Below are positions 23,692 through 32,814 of a DNA stretch of 64,000 bases, piece after piece. Below the pieces are notes generated by a model. It was given only the letters and a program-made list of their open reading frames with translations, was not told the DNA's origin and made no database searches. The DNA comes from Hydractinia symbiolongicarpus (Eukaryota > Cnidaria > Hydrozoa > Anthoathecata > Hydractiniidae). Each line of letters opens with the position of its first letter. The stretch's first letter is position 1. The position numbers were made by a program, and so were the translations under genes. The stretch is taken from NCBI RefSeq assembly GCF_029227915.1, contig NC_079877.1, forward strand, positions 18,710,851-18,774,850. The letters run 5' to 3'.

Positions 23692-24481
23692 ATGTTTGAA
23701 GAATTGGAAACAAGGCTCTTTGAAAATATTGTTATTTCACCTTCGTGTCTTGAAAAAATAATAGGGTATGTTTATACCCAGCTACGACAGATGTATATAG
23801 ACACGCCTTCCCACATCCTAGGTATTGGATTGAGTATTTCGGATGTGGATATTGGAGACGTTACTATTGACCCCAGCGACGGTGAGTGTATAGCAAGCGT
23901 GTATTTTACATTGAGGCATGTTATTCCCAAGCTGGGTCAAATCAAAGGTGCAAAATTCTAATCCGGGGATTATATTGTTTGATTCTTCCGATTATAAAAT
24001 AGCGATCCGCTTTAATGGTGACGATGATGGTAAATACGAGATTACGCTATGTCAGTACGTGGATCATGGTTGGAACAACAGTCAGCTATTGTCCTATATC
24101 AGATTTGTATGTGTGCGGCGGGTCTCAATGTCCAAGGTGTTTATGAGAAGGTTAATGGAGAGCAACAAAAAGATGAGTAACGCGTGTAGTATTATTATAA
24201 ACCAGCAAAAACAAGAAACCGAGACCGTTGAAAAAATTGTTGAAGTAAACAAAAAACATCCGGGAAGGGTTGCGCAAGGTCACAGACTAGCTGCACTGAT
24301 GAGGGAGAGGAGGCTTGGGAAAGCTCCACCCAAGAAAGAACCAATGACGTTTAGGGAATTCATGAGATATTTTGAGAGAGATTTAAATACTCCCGAGGCT
24401 ATAATCACGGGGATAAAAGAGACTATGAAGATCCTTGAGGAAGAGGGGCTATCCCTCGTTCTTAATTTAAAAAGAAAGTGA
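23692..24481 (+). pseudogene. Element 1 protein, N-terminus possibly Rpb7-like, one frameshift
   Basis: The ATG at 23692 opens 89 codons that run into a stop at 23959-23961. The reading then continues one frame over to the TGA at 24479-24481, giving about 260 residues in all. The first part (IVISPSCLEKIIGYVYTQLR, later IGDVTIDPSDGE and IPKLGQI) reminds me of the N-terminal tip domain plus S1-type start of RNA polymerase subunit Rpb7, which some large DNA viruses encode. This is a weak, memory-based resemblance. The C-terminal part is basic and holds HPGRVAQGHRLAALMRERR, a word echoed in the next gene (EGRVAAGKKLAQWNRKNK). It is otherwise an unknown element protein. Confidence 0.45.
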
Positions 24482-24512
24482 TTTGTTAAAGGTGTTATTA
24501 CCTATAACAAAT
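24481..24512. terminator. Intergenic hairpin
   Basis: ATTTGTTA (24481-24488) pairs with TAACAAAT (24505-24512), and AGGT with ACCT inside, around a 6-nt loop and one A-A mismatch. It fills the gap between the stop of one gene and the ATG of the next. It may mark transcript ends, as hairpins do in giant viruses and some virophages. Confidence 0.55.
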
Positions 24513-24852
24513 GAGTGAAGAACCTAATCAAGTAATCACTAAGAAGAAGAATGAAGGTCGTGTTGCTGCTGGCAAAAAGTTGGCCCAGTGGAATAGGAAG
24601 AACAAGGCTGAGTTGATGAAGAACGTGGGCAAAAGTACTTCGCAGGATGGTCAAGAACCTGCAGAAGGTACCTCCAAGTCGATGGGAAGTAAAGTATACA
24701 TTGGTGGAAGCCTACTCGCGTTTGCTTGTGTGGGAGGTGTTATATACCTCCTCCGTAAAAAAACCGCGGGTACCCAGCAGCCTGCACCAGCGGCTCAGCA
24801 ACCAAGCGTGAGGAAGGAGCCTAAAGATATTGACATTTTTCACATGCGATAA
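24511..24852 (+). CDS. Small single-pass membrane protein of element 1
   Basis: This intact frame of 113 codons starts with ATG directly after the hairpin. It has a Lys-rich N-terminal half with EGRVAAGKKLAQWNRKNK, the same word pattern (GRVAxGxxLA) as the tail of the upstream protein. One hydrophobic helix (KVYIGGSLLAFACVGGVIYL) follows, flanked by basic residues, and the tail is Pro/Gln-rich. Small membrane proteins of this kind are common in polinton and adintovirus virion modules, and a virion membrane or capsid-cement role is possible. I do not assign a function. Confidence 0.6.
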   Translation: MSEEPNQVITKKKNEGRVAAGKKLAQWNRKNKAELMKNVGKSTSQDGQEPAEGTSKSMGSKVYIGGSLLAFACVGGVIYLLRKKTAGTQQPAPAAQQPSVRKEPKDIDIFHMR

Positions 24853-24903
24853 GCCTATAAAAAAACATCGAATGTTATCCCTCAACAGAAGGAAATAATC
24901 GAC

Positions 24904-25111
24904 ATGGTGTACAAAAGTGTTGTGGACCTCAGTTTCACATTTGCATACGCAATGCTCGGTAAAAGATCTTTAGGAATCTCGAGCCCTAGCACAAAACTCG
25001 ACACGAATGACGTTATTAAGATGATCGTATTTCACCGCAGGACGAGGATCACGTGAAATGGCCGTCTCAAAAGGTTGGTTACCAGCGTCTATTGTTCCAA
25101 AACCCAAGTAA
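24904..25111 (+). pseudogene. Element 1 conserved small protein remnant
   Basis: The ATG at 24904 starts a frame with VDLSFTFAYAMLGKRSLG and SPSTKLDTNDVIKMIV. It then shifts frame near 25035 and ends at TAA 25109-25111. The first part resembles a hydrophobic protein I associate with cnidarian and mollusc adintovirus-like elements; its function is unknown. Confidence 0.45.
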
Positions 25112-25127
25112 GTGGGAATGTGTGGGT

Positions 25128-25153
25128 TTGTGTATACCCGAGGGTATACACAA
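25128..25153. terminator. Intergenic hairpin before the ATPase gene
   Basis: Perfect 12-bp arms, ttgtgtataccc and gggtatacacaa, enclose only ga. The palindrome sits 17 bp after the preceding stop and 10 bp before the ATPase ATG. Confidence 0.65.
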
Positions 25154-25162
25154 GTTGAATAA

Positions 25163-25680
25163 ATGACTCTAGACATTGTTAAAGACCCGTGCACAACAAT
25201 ATTTACAGGGCCTACCTCGTGTGGTAAAACGCAGCGCGTACTCGAGCTTCTGGAGAATGAATATAGGGGGCACTTTCATAATATCGTTTGTCCCTGGAGA
25301 GATGACCACGTGTTCATGGTAGAACCAGGTGACCAGCTCTATTACTGGATCGAGAAACTGTCGTCGATGTTGGCGGGGGAAGAAACATTGTTCGTTGTAG
25401 ATGACGTTATTGCAGGCAACCCTTACTTGAGCTCGCCATCAGCGGGCGGCACAGAAAACATAGCCTATGGCTTCTCACCCAAAGCTATACAGCAATCCCG
25501 AAGAACCTCCGCCGACAGAAAAAGCAGCTTTTTATGTCAGACCTCAAATTGATTGATGAGGAAACGAACATGATAGAACCTACCGAGTGGGATGTGATCA
25601 AAAATCAACTCAAAAAATCCAAGCATGCCATTACGTGGATCAGGTTGGAACATCCTAGGGCTTGGAAAATTCTTATATAA
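25163..25680 (+). pseudogene. Packaging ATPase of element 1 (A32/FtsK-HerA type), broken
   Basis: The Walker A motif is GPTSCGKT and the Walker B motif LFVVDDVI. Compared with the intact homologue in element 2 this copy has an internal deletion after the NIVCP segment. It also has a frameshift with loss of a few codons just after Walker B (about 25420) and another small deletion near 25525. The remaining C-terminal part in the shifted frame ends at TAA 25678-25680. In polintons and adintoviruses this enzyme pumps genome DNA into the capsid. Confidence 0.8.
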
Positions 25681-25868
25681 GTGTCATACATCATAATTTA
25701 GAAAATCAGTTAAAAGCTTGTCATGAAGAGCTTGATCGCATCCCTTATCTGGAATCTCAATTAGAGGCCCTTCAGGAGGAGCTTCGTGATTCACTATATA
25801 GGGAAAGGAATACTAAGTATTTTTTCATATCTATCCTAATGATATGGAGCCTGGTTTGGGTAATGTAA
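25664..25868 (+). CDS. Coiled-coil plus C-terminal membrane helix frame
   Basis: The frame overlaps the end of the ATPase remnant. It contains a heptad-like segment (LESQLEALQEELRDSLYRER) and a C-terminal hydrophobic helix (FFISILMIWSLVWVM). There is no ATG at its start, only TTG, so it is either a truncated gene or reads on from another frame. Coiled-coil tail-anchored proteins are plausible virion components, but nothing more can be said. Confidence 0.3.
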
Positions 25869-25927
25869 ATAATAAAAATGTCCTCACTTGCGTTAAACAC
25901 CTGGAGCCTGGAGCCTGGAGCCATTGA

Positions 25928-26632
25928 GCCATTGAAAATCACCCTTTTTTTAAACGTACTGATCTCGTGAAGTTTCTTGGGATTGAGAAGATTGCAGAGT
26001 CATATCGGGATATTCCCACCATCTTCCGTGATGAAATAGGGTTGGTTTCAAACCAACCCCTTGGAAAAATTAAAAATCCTCATGATGCTTTCATAACATT
26101 GGATGCTGCTCTTGAGATTTGTGCGCGTTCAAGAAAACCAAAGGCACTTGATGTCATGAAAAGGTTGGCGCTAAAAGGTATTAAAAAATTAGAGGAGGCC
26201 ATCGAGGAAAGGGATATGACTCTGGCAATACTCAGTGATGATCTTCAGGAGAGAGAAAACCAACTTGATCTCCGGATCTTAGAAATGGCAGGACTCCGTC
26301 AGAGATATGTACCACATGCCAATGATGCGGGTAAGGATAATGTTATTATGATTTTTCGCAAACATACAACACATGACGATGATAAATATTACCATCTTCC
26401 ATACTATTGCGCCCGTGTTCAAAGGCGTGGTATTTTAAAGAAAAGGAGATGGATCAGTGTTCAATTTCCTGATTCGGAAGAAATCGTTGTTATTGATAAT
26501 GCAAATGGCATGCATGCCTTTAATCGGTTTGAAGAGGAAAGACATATGGAGGTCTATATCTGCCACTTCCGGCTTATTGACCTTACCAGAGACGACTTAT
26601 ACGACCTGGGTGATCCGGCATTAGAAGATTAG
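25928..26632 (+). CDS. BRO/MSV199-like DNA-binding regulator, 5' truncated
   Basis: The frame is open from 25928 to TAG 26630-26632 with no disabling lesion, but no ATG precedes the conserved part; the first candidate start is GTG 25967. The N-terminal region (HPFFKRTDLVKFLGIEKI, FITLDAALEICARSRKP) resembles the Bro-N/MSV199 domain of insect and giant DNA viruses. A coiled segment (residues about 70-110) is followed by a C-terminal region (RRWISVQFPDSEEIVVIDNA, FNRFEEERHMEVYICHFRL) resembling the DUF3627-type partner domain. BRO-type proteins are thought to bind DNA and affect host or viral transcription. A small tandem cctggag repeat lies just upstream and may mark the truncation. Confidence 0.6.
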   Translation, partial: AIENHPFFKRTDLVKFLGIEKIAESYRDIPTIFRDEIGLVSNQPLGKIKNPHDAFITLDAALEICARSRKPKALDVMKRLALKGIKKLEEAIEERDMTLAILSDDLQERENQLDLRILEMAGLRQRYVPHANDAGKDNVIMIFRKHTTHDDDKYYHLPYYCARVQRRGILKKRRWISVQFPDSEEIVVIDNANGMHAFNRFEEERHMEVYICHFRLIDLTRDDLYDLGDPALED

Positions 26633-26648
26633 AGACGCGTGGTTTTGT

Positions 26649-26909
26649 GTGTTCATAACAGGGGGTGCGTTAGACGCACCGTCCAAGGAAGTAACCGGAG
26701 ACGATGCTTTCGTGACCACTTCAACTGTTAACTATCTTTTAACACTTAAAGAAAAAAAAATGGAAAAGTACTTACAGAGTTGGCAACTTACAAAAATTTA
26801 CGATGTGAAAGTACCGGTTCTACGATGCTGTATCAATGCAGGCTCCACTACCGGTTACTGTTCACAGTGTAAGGAGAATTTTAGTTATCGAAATGGATAT
26901 TACTTTTAG
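26649..26909 (+). CDS. Hypothetical small Cys-rich protein of element 1
   Basis: The frame opens at GTG 26649; the first ATG is at 26760, giving 49 codons. The end carries CCINAGSTTGYCSQC, a possible zinc-binding cluster of two cysteine pairs. No family is recognised. It is the last plus-strand gene before the convergent integrase. Confidence 0.35.
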   Translation: MFITGGALDAPSKEVTGDDAFVTTSTVNYLLTLKEKKMEKYLQSWQLTKIYDVKVPVLRCCINAGSTTGYCSQCKENFSYRNGYYF

Positions 26910-27136
26910 ATAGAGTGCAATCAGGAAAAAAGCCCTGGGCAACAATTGTGTGCAAAGAGGATGAGGAGGAAGAGCCTGAATACGATATTGAGGATTGCAG
27001 GGGTCTGCATATTGTCTCAGTGAAAGAGAGTAAATGTGAGGTATAGTCTATGGTTATCCATTCTATACACTACATCCTTCTGATTATACACGACTTCGCC
27101 CCTATTGATGATTAAAGGGATCTTGCTCGGTAGGTG

Positions 27137-27163
27137 TTAATGTGAACCATTGGTTCACATTAA
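27137..27163. terminator. Palindrome between convergent genes
   Basis: ttaatgtgaacca and tggttcacattaa form perfect 13-bp arms around a single base. It lies between the last plus-strand gene and the end of the integrase, which reads towards it. Confidence 0.65.
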
Positions 27164-27176
27164 GTTTCAACTGAGT

Positions 27177-27199
27177 GGTTCCCCCGTAGCGGGGGAACC
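27177..27199. terminator. G/C-rich hairpin between convergent genes
   Basis: ggttccccc and gggggaacc pair perfectly around gtagc, only 13 bp after the first palindrome and 28 bp from the integrase stop. A bidirectional transcript end is the simplest reading. Confidence 0.6.
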
Positions 27200-27227
27200 G
27201 GTGAAATGGCCCTCAGACCCGAGAAAT

Positions 27228-28233
27228 TTACCAATTGTTCACATGTGAAGGAGGTATCTCAATACCTTCGGGTACTAGCATGAGCTCCTCTGACACGAAA
27301 CTACGCGAGGGTCCACCTGCCAAGTAGTATAATAGACGAGGAGCAGCAACGATACGATCAAGCCTATACGTTTTCTTACTCCACCAAGCATCAGTTGCGC
27401 GTCTTTGAGCATCTCCATGTTCCTCTCCGGGTTGCAGCAGATACAGATATAAGCCGTCGTCAAGTAAAGGCTTTTCATCGGGATATTTCTCACTTTTTGC
27501 AAGCGGTGCTTCATCGAGTTTGATAGCCTTCAAAGGTTTCATGCCGATCATAGCCGTCTTGGTGTTGTTCAAACTCTTGATGATAGTGTAAAGGTGTTTA
27601 ACCCAGGTGGTACTCTGTTCGTCACTGGCCAATTCTTGCGCATCTTGAGGTTTGAAAAGCTTTTGTGCGAGCACCTTGTTGTAGCTCTCGACAAAAACCG
27701 TGAAGGTGTGATGGTACTTGGTAGTTGCACGCTTTATCTCGACACCTTTGCTTGCAAGCAGCTTACTCACATCAGACTTGAATTCCGAACCATTATCGCA
27801 TTGGAAAGTCTGAGGATATTTGAGGGGCCCTGCTTTGTAAATATCTCGGAGCATCTCCGTAACTTCACTGGCTTTCTTGGTACGTAATGGCCGAGCCACT
27901 TTGTAGCGAGATGCTACGTCAATGCCTGTGAGGATATACTTATACGTATTACCATACACTTTATCATGGGGCATATAAAGGAGATCGAACATGTGCATTT
28001 GATTAGGCTTTGTAATATTGAAATGCGGATAATCTATTCTTTTTGGCCCTCGAGTATGCCTGAGCCAGAGCAGCTGTCGACTAAGCCAATGTATAATTTT
28101 CTTCTTTGAGAGACCAGATTTTTCAACGAGCTGTGATGGCTTTCCTCCCATCCCATAGATGTGAAGGCTGGTAATAGATGCTGCTTGGTTTTTTCGCTTC
28201 TTCCTGAGTAACAATATGCTTCGTTTTTGACAT
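27228..28233 (-). pseudogene. Retroviral-type integrase of element 1, one frameshift
   Basis: The ATG at 28233 starts the protein. The reading shifts by one frame near 28125 and then runs uninterrupted to 27228, about 335 residues in all. The rve core has Asp in FDLLYMP, Asp in QCDNGSEF and Glu in VESYNKVL, the expected D, D and E. A C-terminal chromodomain-like or SH3-like tail follows (YRLDRIVAAP, FVSEELMLVPEGIEIPP). The homologue in element 2 has the same layout but a frameshift elsewhere. This enzyme inserts the linear element DNA into the host genome. Confidence 0.85.
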
Positions 28234-28258
28234 TTTTATTATACATATCAAAAAACGG

Positions 28259-28648
28259 TTACGCCCACTTACATGCCGCAAAACCGAGGAGAGCTAAGGA
28301 GCCGATTATGAATGTCAGCTCACCGTCTTGTTGTTGCTTGGATGGGACATAGTAATCGGATAATTTTGGTGCTTTCTCAATGGTTGCGATGAAATAGTCT
28401 CGCATTCCTTCGTCCAGCTCTTTCAGACTCTGCCCTGCCTCACGCTGTTCTTCTCGTCTCTTATTGTACCAATCGATGCGAGCTTGTCTTTCACGGACCC
28501 AGGCAGCCTGAGCTGCTTCAACCGCTTTGTCATGACGCTTCCTTTCTTTTTCGCCGTGCAGCGAAAGCTTTGAAAAAAGGGAGTTACTTCCTGAGAACGC
28601 GAGAGCGTTGATTAATGCACCTCCTGCCATAATCGCTAAGGTTGCCAT
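28259..28648 (-). CDS. Basic coiled protein with hydrophobic ends (candidate minor virion protein)
   Basis: This intact frame of 129 codons has its ATG at 28648. It has a hydrophobic N-terminus (MATLAIMAGGALINALAF), a very basic helical middle (EKERKRHDKAVEAAQAAWV, RQARIDWYNKRREEQ), and a C-terminal hydrophobic helix (ELTFIIGSLALLGFAACKW). Element 2 carries the same protein in broken form at 57840-58187, with KERKRHD, RIDFINK and ELAFITLSMLG. In both elements it lies in the capsid module, which suggests a virion protein that binds DNA or membrane. The function is inferred from context only. Confidence 0.65.
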   Translation of the reverse strand: MATLAIMAGGALINALAFSGSNSLFSKLSLHGEKERKRHDKAVEAAQAAWVRERQARIDWYNKRREEQREAGQSLKELDEGMRDYFIATIEKAPKLSDYYVPSKQQQDGELTFIIGSLALLGFAACKWA

Positions 28649-28651
28649 TGT

Positions 28652-28677
28652 TTATTCTATGATATATCATAGAATAA
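28652..28677. terminator. Perfect 26-bp palindrome in the capsid module
   Basis: ttattctatgata and tatcatagaataa form a perfect inverted repeat without spacer. It lies between the stop of the capsid gene and the start of the basic protein gene, both on the minus strand. Confidence 0.7.
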
Positions 28678-28705
28678 CGCGTGGTACTAAGACTGAGCAC
28701 ATTGA

Positions 28706-29933
28706 TCAATACTCCACTGAGTGAAAACTCCCATCCAGGATATTTAGCTGGGCGTCTTGGAGTAAGTATACATAGCAGCGTATATCTCCAGTTCCATCTG
28801 CTTTCTTGGTAATATGCAGGGTGATCCCATCGCTGAGCCTTTGCAAGGGTCTGCCAGAACAGTGCAGAGTGTGATCAGGACTGCTACGGAAATCAATGAA
28901 TAATGCATACCGTTCTGTGAAAAACTGGCCGATGGTCACCTCCGAGTCGTGGCTACCAAAAAGTTCAAAGATTTTCTCGAGATGATCTTTCGGCAGCATC
29001 GCATGCGAATATAGTTCGTTGGGTTCGCCCTCAATAGTAATAGAAATTTTTTCGATCTTGGGATTGTAAAGTACCTCGTTAGCACCCGAGTAAGCTTTGA
29101 CCTTGGTGGGATCCACGAATAGTAGTAAAGCGCCTTTCAGGCTCTTGCTTGGTGTATCTATTTGGAGGTTGTAGCTAGTATCAGCTTTCTTCATTGTCAT
29201 AACCTTGCTGCGGAGTACACGTTCGTACGGCAAAGCTAGCCTAGAGTTTCTGAACATCATCGCACTCGCCAATTCTTCATTCATTATTTTGTCGAATTCC
29301 ATGCAGATTATTGGAAATTCTGTAGGAAGAACCCGCGGCCTTGGCTGCTGTAGACCCTGAAGCCGCTGTACCAGCATCCTTTATAACGTCACCATACGGT
29401 GCGAAGTGAATGAAAAACTGGAGTCTATCATGGAGTCCAGCTTGATATAAGGGTATATCCCGAGTCAACTCGAACATCTGACCTAGTGGTATGGAAAATG
29501 TGTTCCCGTACGCTGCGGCTATAGCTTTCTCTTCATCCGTTCAAACATGATCAGACGCTTTTACCTGTAGGGCTCGAATTGTCCCATCATTTGGATTTAT
29601 ACCCTGTGATATTAGATTGTTATCTCGTTGAAATTTCGGTAGCTAGAGATCTTGATATACCGCGAGTATATTGTAATCTGAAATGTTTTGGATCTCGTTA
29701 CCATTCAGACTTATGCGGTGGTTTTGTACCAACGCTTTTCCGATTTAAACGATGGTTCGTTTGGTGTTTGTACCAGTCAGCTCAAGGTCAAACAAGAGCT
29801 TTAAACTGCCTGGAAAAATTGTATCATTCTGTCCCATGCTAGGTACATCCACGTATAGATCTTTGCTTTGATTAATCGTGCTGGGGACATGGGAGACTTT
29901 TACTCGCTGTCTCTTGCCCTTTATTGCATACAT
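28706..29933 (-). pseudogene. Major capsid (hexon-like) protein of element 1, broken
   Basis: The ATG at 29933 follows a TATAAAA run. The N-terminal part (KGKRQRVKVSHVPSTINQ, IFPGSLKLLFDLEL) matches the N-terminus of the element 2 capsid protein. The shared C-terminal half includes ALPYERVLR, TPSKSLKGALLLF, FTERYALFIDFR and YVYLLQDAQLNI. Three in-frame stops are visible (29745-29747, 29643-29645, 29541-29543), together with a frameshift near 29310. The length without lesions would be about 409 residues, like the element 2 copy (about 423). The capsid assignment rests on similarity to adintovirus-type hexon proteins as I know them and on the ATPase and integrase neighbours. Confidence 0.75.
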
Positions 29934-30016
29934 CGTTTTTATACCCTTGTGGATCTAAAAAGGATCTAAATTTCCAAAAACACTCATTTATTTAGGACGG
30001 TTTTGGTTTGAAATAA

Positions 30017-31015
30017 ATGCCCATTAATCCTATATATGAAGATGATGATTTTACACCAGAGGAAGATATCCAAGACGAACCTGAAAAGTTTACTAGCGAG
30101 ATCATTCGACCCGAGGATATCCCTGATACAAGCACTACGCCTTCAAAAACCGGCGACACCACTCTCACGGTAAGGGAGGAAGTACTAAGATTGAAAGTAG
30201 ACGATCTTTACGAAGCTCTTGGTGAGGGGCTGGGTCAGCCTAATGCAAGACATTACGATGGCTTTAAAGTAGACGGGAACCAGCTTCCCCACGATGGTGT
30301 AGAACTTACGAAAAAGAATGGTGAATTGCGGAGCGTTTTCGAAATACAATGGAGGCTAGGTGCAGGGCGATTTGATGATTACGCAACGCCAAACAAGGGT
30401 AGTAGGAAGATGGCCCAAAAGCTATTGAATGATCTTGATACAATCGATAATAACACGGATGATATTGAGATGCTGCCATTGCTCGAAAATGTGCTTGATG
30501 AAACTAAGAGCCTCATGGAAGATACTTCTTTTATCGAAGTCTTCGATGAACGCGAAAGAAGGGGGCTTAATCGCGAACTTCAGACTCTCCACGGCAATCT
30601 CAAGAATGTAAAAAGCAAAATGATTTTTTATGACTCTCAGATCTCCGAGAGAGAAGCGAAGTTGAATAGGTTGGAGGCGAAGAAAGCAACACCTGGAGTG
30701 TTCAGGGAACAACAAAAAATCTGGGATAAGGATCTCATGGATGCTAAGGAGGACCTGGAGAGACTACGCAATCAGAGGAAGGCTGTCAAGGAAGACCACG
30801 GCATTCATCAACGGCTAACTGAAATATTTGGATGCGCAGATGACATTCCATTTTCAGGAATATCTGTTATAGCATGTGGGGATTTCCACCAACTTCCACC
30901 AATTCAAGCAAGACCAATTTATGCAGCCTACAAAGATGTACTGTCAAATCGCTCGCATTGCTGGACATATTTTAAGATTGCTGCACTAACAGAATGTTAT
31001 GAGGCAGCGTGGTGA
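30017..31015 (+). CDS. Chimeric frame: element 1 coiled-coil protein fused to Helentron PIF1 helicase segment
   Basis: The ATG at 30017 lies 83 bp from the divergent capsid gene. Residues 1 to about 260 are an acidic N-terminus, a conserved region (LRLKVDDLYEALGEG, FEIQWRLGAGRFDDY) and long coiled coils (LNRLEAKKATPGVFREQQ). This resembles the minus-strand protein at 58241-59499 of element 2 in architecture. From about 30795 the same frame continues as PIF1-type helicase (HQRLTEIFG, ISVIACGDFHQLPPI) and stops at 31013-31015. The join marks the point where element 1 was cut by, or recombined with, a Helentron. That it stayed in frame is probably chance. The normal C-terminal amphipathic region seen in element 2 is lost. 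Confidence 0.7.
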   Translation: MPINPIYEDDDFTPEEDIQDEPEKFTSEIIRPEDIPDTSTTPSKTGDTTLTVREEVLRLKVDDLYEALGEGLGQPNARHYDGFKVDGNQLPHDGVELTKKNGELRSVFEIQWRLGAGRFDDYATPNKGSRKMAQKLLNDLDTIDNNTDDIEMLPLLENVLDETKSLMEDTSFIEVFDERERRGLNRELQTLHGNLKNVKSKMIFYDSQISEREAKLNRLEAKKATPGVFREQQKIWDKDLMDAKEDLERLRNQRKAVKEDHGIHQRLTEIFGCADDIPFSGISVIACGDFHQLPPIQARPIYAAYKDVLSNRSHCWTYFKIAALTECYEAAW

Positions 31016-32450
31016 TCAAAGTTTGATTGAATTAATAAACAATATCAGAGTAGGAAACTTAAAAACGCAACACGAAGATTTACTAAAAATCAAAATTTAT
31101 TTTTTAAAATGACCCAAACTACCCCAAAGATGCGATTCGTATCTTTGCTGAAAACCAACCTGCCTCTGAACACAACAAAAAGATGCTAAACAGTATAGCA
31201 TCGGATGAAATAAAAATCGAGACCATTGACAAAATTCGCGAAAATATTCCTGTGTCAATGGTGCAAAACTCCATAGCCGCACTCAAATGGAGACAGGTGG
31301 ACTAGCTTAAAACCTTCTTTTAAAACTTAACGCGAGAGTCATGTTGACATTAAATATCGACATATCAGGTAAACTTATTAATGAACAGATTGGGACTGTT
31401 CATCATATAAAAACCGATGGATTAGGAAAAGTAATAAAAATATATTTGAGAATGGAAGACAAAAGTACAGGAGTTAAAGCTATGAGAACAGATCCATATG
31501 CTATGCAAGAAAATGTTTTTCAAATAAGCAGGATAGAAAAGGAAACTAAATTTAATAAACAGAATCTAACTTCACCTACTATGAAACGAATGCAATTCCC
31601 ACTAATGCTGTCATGGGCCTGTACTTTTCACAAGATTCAAGGAAAAAAGTTTGATAAAATTGTTGTTTGTTCGAGCCTTTTACTCAGGACAAATCTGTAT
31701 TGCATTAAGTCGAGTTACAAGCTTAGAGGGTTTATAAATAACGGGGACATTTTCCATATCAGCTATTAAATCAGACATAAGAGCAACCGAGCAATACAGT
31801 TACATGCGAGAACACCCAAAATTGATATCAAAAGATACTGGCGTAATTAGAGAAAATTCTATAATAGTAATTTCGCTTAGTACAGATCCTACTACAAACA
31901 TAAAAATGATATTAAGTCCGACCGCGTTCTCATGGAAAGTGATTTATTATGCCTAACAGAAACTCACATACTATTTAATTCATACTGCGACACAAAACTA
32001 GATTACTTTACTTTAATTCCAAACAACAATGTGGATAGGTTTTCTAGTCTTTTAGTTGGTCATAATGAAGCTATAGAATTGTTTGATATTGTAAAATTGC
32101 AGGTACAATATTTATTAAAATGACGAAGAAAACATTTCAAAAGAATGCTCTTAGTTTTCTACTTTTATATCGAGATGAGTCATTATACCTTATTAAACAT
32201 TTTTTAGGAAACGAAATCGTTGATGTTATACTCAGAGATTTTAATGTGTATGAATTTAGTGACGAAAACTATTTCCATGATTTTCTCACTGAATATAAAC
32301 AAGTTGTAACCTCTCCAACTCATATATCTGGTTCACTTATTGACCACATCTATGTCCATGAAAAAATGTCCATCAAAAATGTATATTTCAATGATCATGA
32401 CGCAGTCAGGCAGACTTTCTTTAACATGATGTTTACGGAATCTTCTAGAA
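30795..32450 (+). mobile_element. Truncated Helentron: PIF1 helicase and EEP endonuclease, decayed
   Basis: PIF1 helicase segments run from FSGISVIACGDFHQLPPI (about 30850), through EQIGTVHHIKTDG and FPLMLSWACTFHKIQGKKFD (about 31600), to a frameshifted SLLL region and SYMREHP. They are followed by an endonuclease/exonuclease/phosphatase-type domain in pieces: MESDLLCLTETHI near 31932, ILRDFNVYEF near 32200, and THISGSLIDHIYVHE and NDHDAVRQTFF near 32320-32420. Helicase followed by an apurinic-like endonuclease is the C-terminal order of Helentrons, a Helitron subgroup. The Rep domain is absent. Stops and frameshifts are frequent. The right end and any terminal hairpin were not identified. 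Confidence 0.7.
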
Positions 32451-32814
32451 GGGCTACTTCAAATCAATTTCGTCCTCAGAACGAAAGATATTTACGCTGG
32501 GTTCATTTTATTGTTTTCTTTTTGTTTTTAAACTTGGTAAACTTTGGTTGCAGATAACATGCATGACGTTTTGTTCTCTGAGGATAGTCTGAGACTATTG
32601 CCGATGGCGGAAATCTTCAAGCCATCGGGCGTGTGTTCAAAATGGTTGCGCGCAGCTTTTTCGAAAAATCCTGGCAAAACCCCGCAGAACCCGATTTCTA
32701 CGGACGAAGAAATTTGAAATAGATATAAGGCCATTTTGAAAGCTGTGGCGTTGAAGTCTGTTCCTCTTTACTTTTTTCTCTTCTAAATACGTTGCACCTA
32801 TATTTATTTTTTTT

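Larger units (their letters stand above)
23560..30800. mobile_element. Element 1: polinton/adintovirus-like, decayed and truncated
   Basis: A cluster of closely spaced genes on both strands includes a retroviral-type integrase, a hexon-like capsid protein, an FtsK/HerA-type packaging ATPase, a basic membrane-anchored protein and a BRO-like regulator. That set defines polintons and adintoviruses. Gene spacing is a few to about 100 bp without introns, and the DNA is visibly G/C-richer than its flanks. Capsid, ATPase and integrase genes all carry stops or frameshifts. No DNA polymerase is present: the right side ends where a Helentron sequence begins near 30800. The left boundary is approximate. 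Confidence 0.8.

Noticed and set aside
29579-29842. Plus-strand frame opposite the capsid gene
   Set aside because: It is antisense to the element 1 capsid remnant, without motifs.
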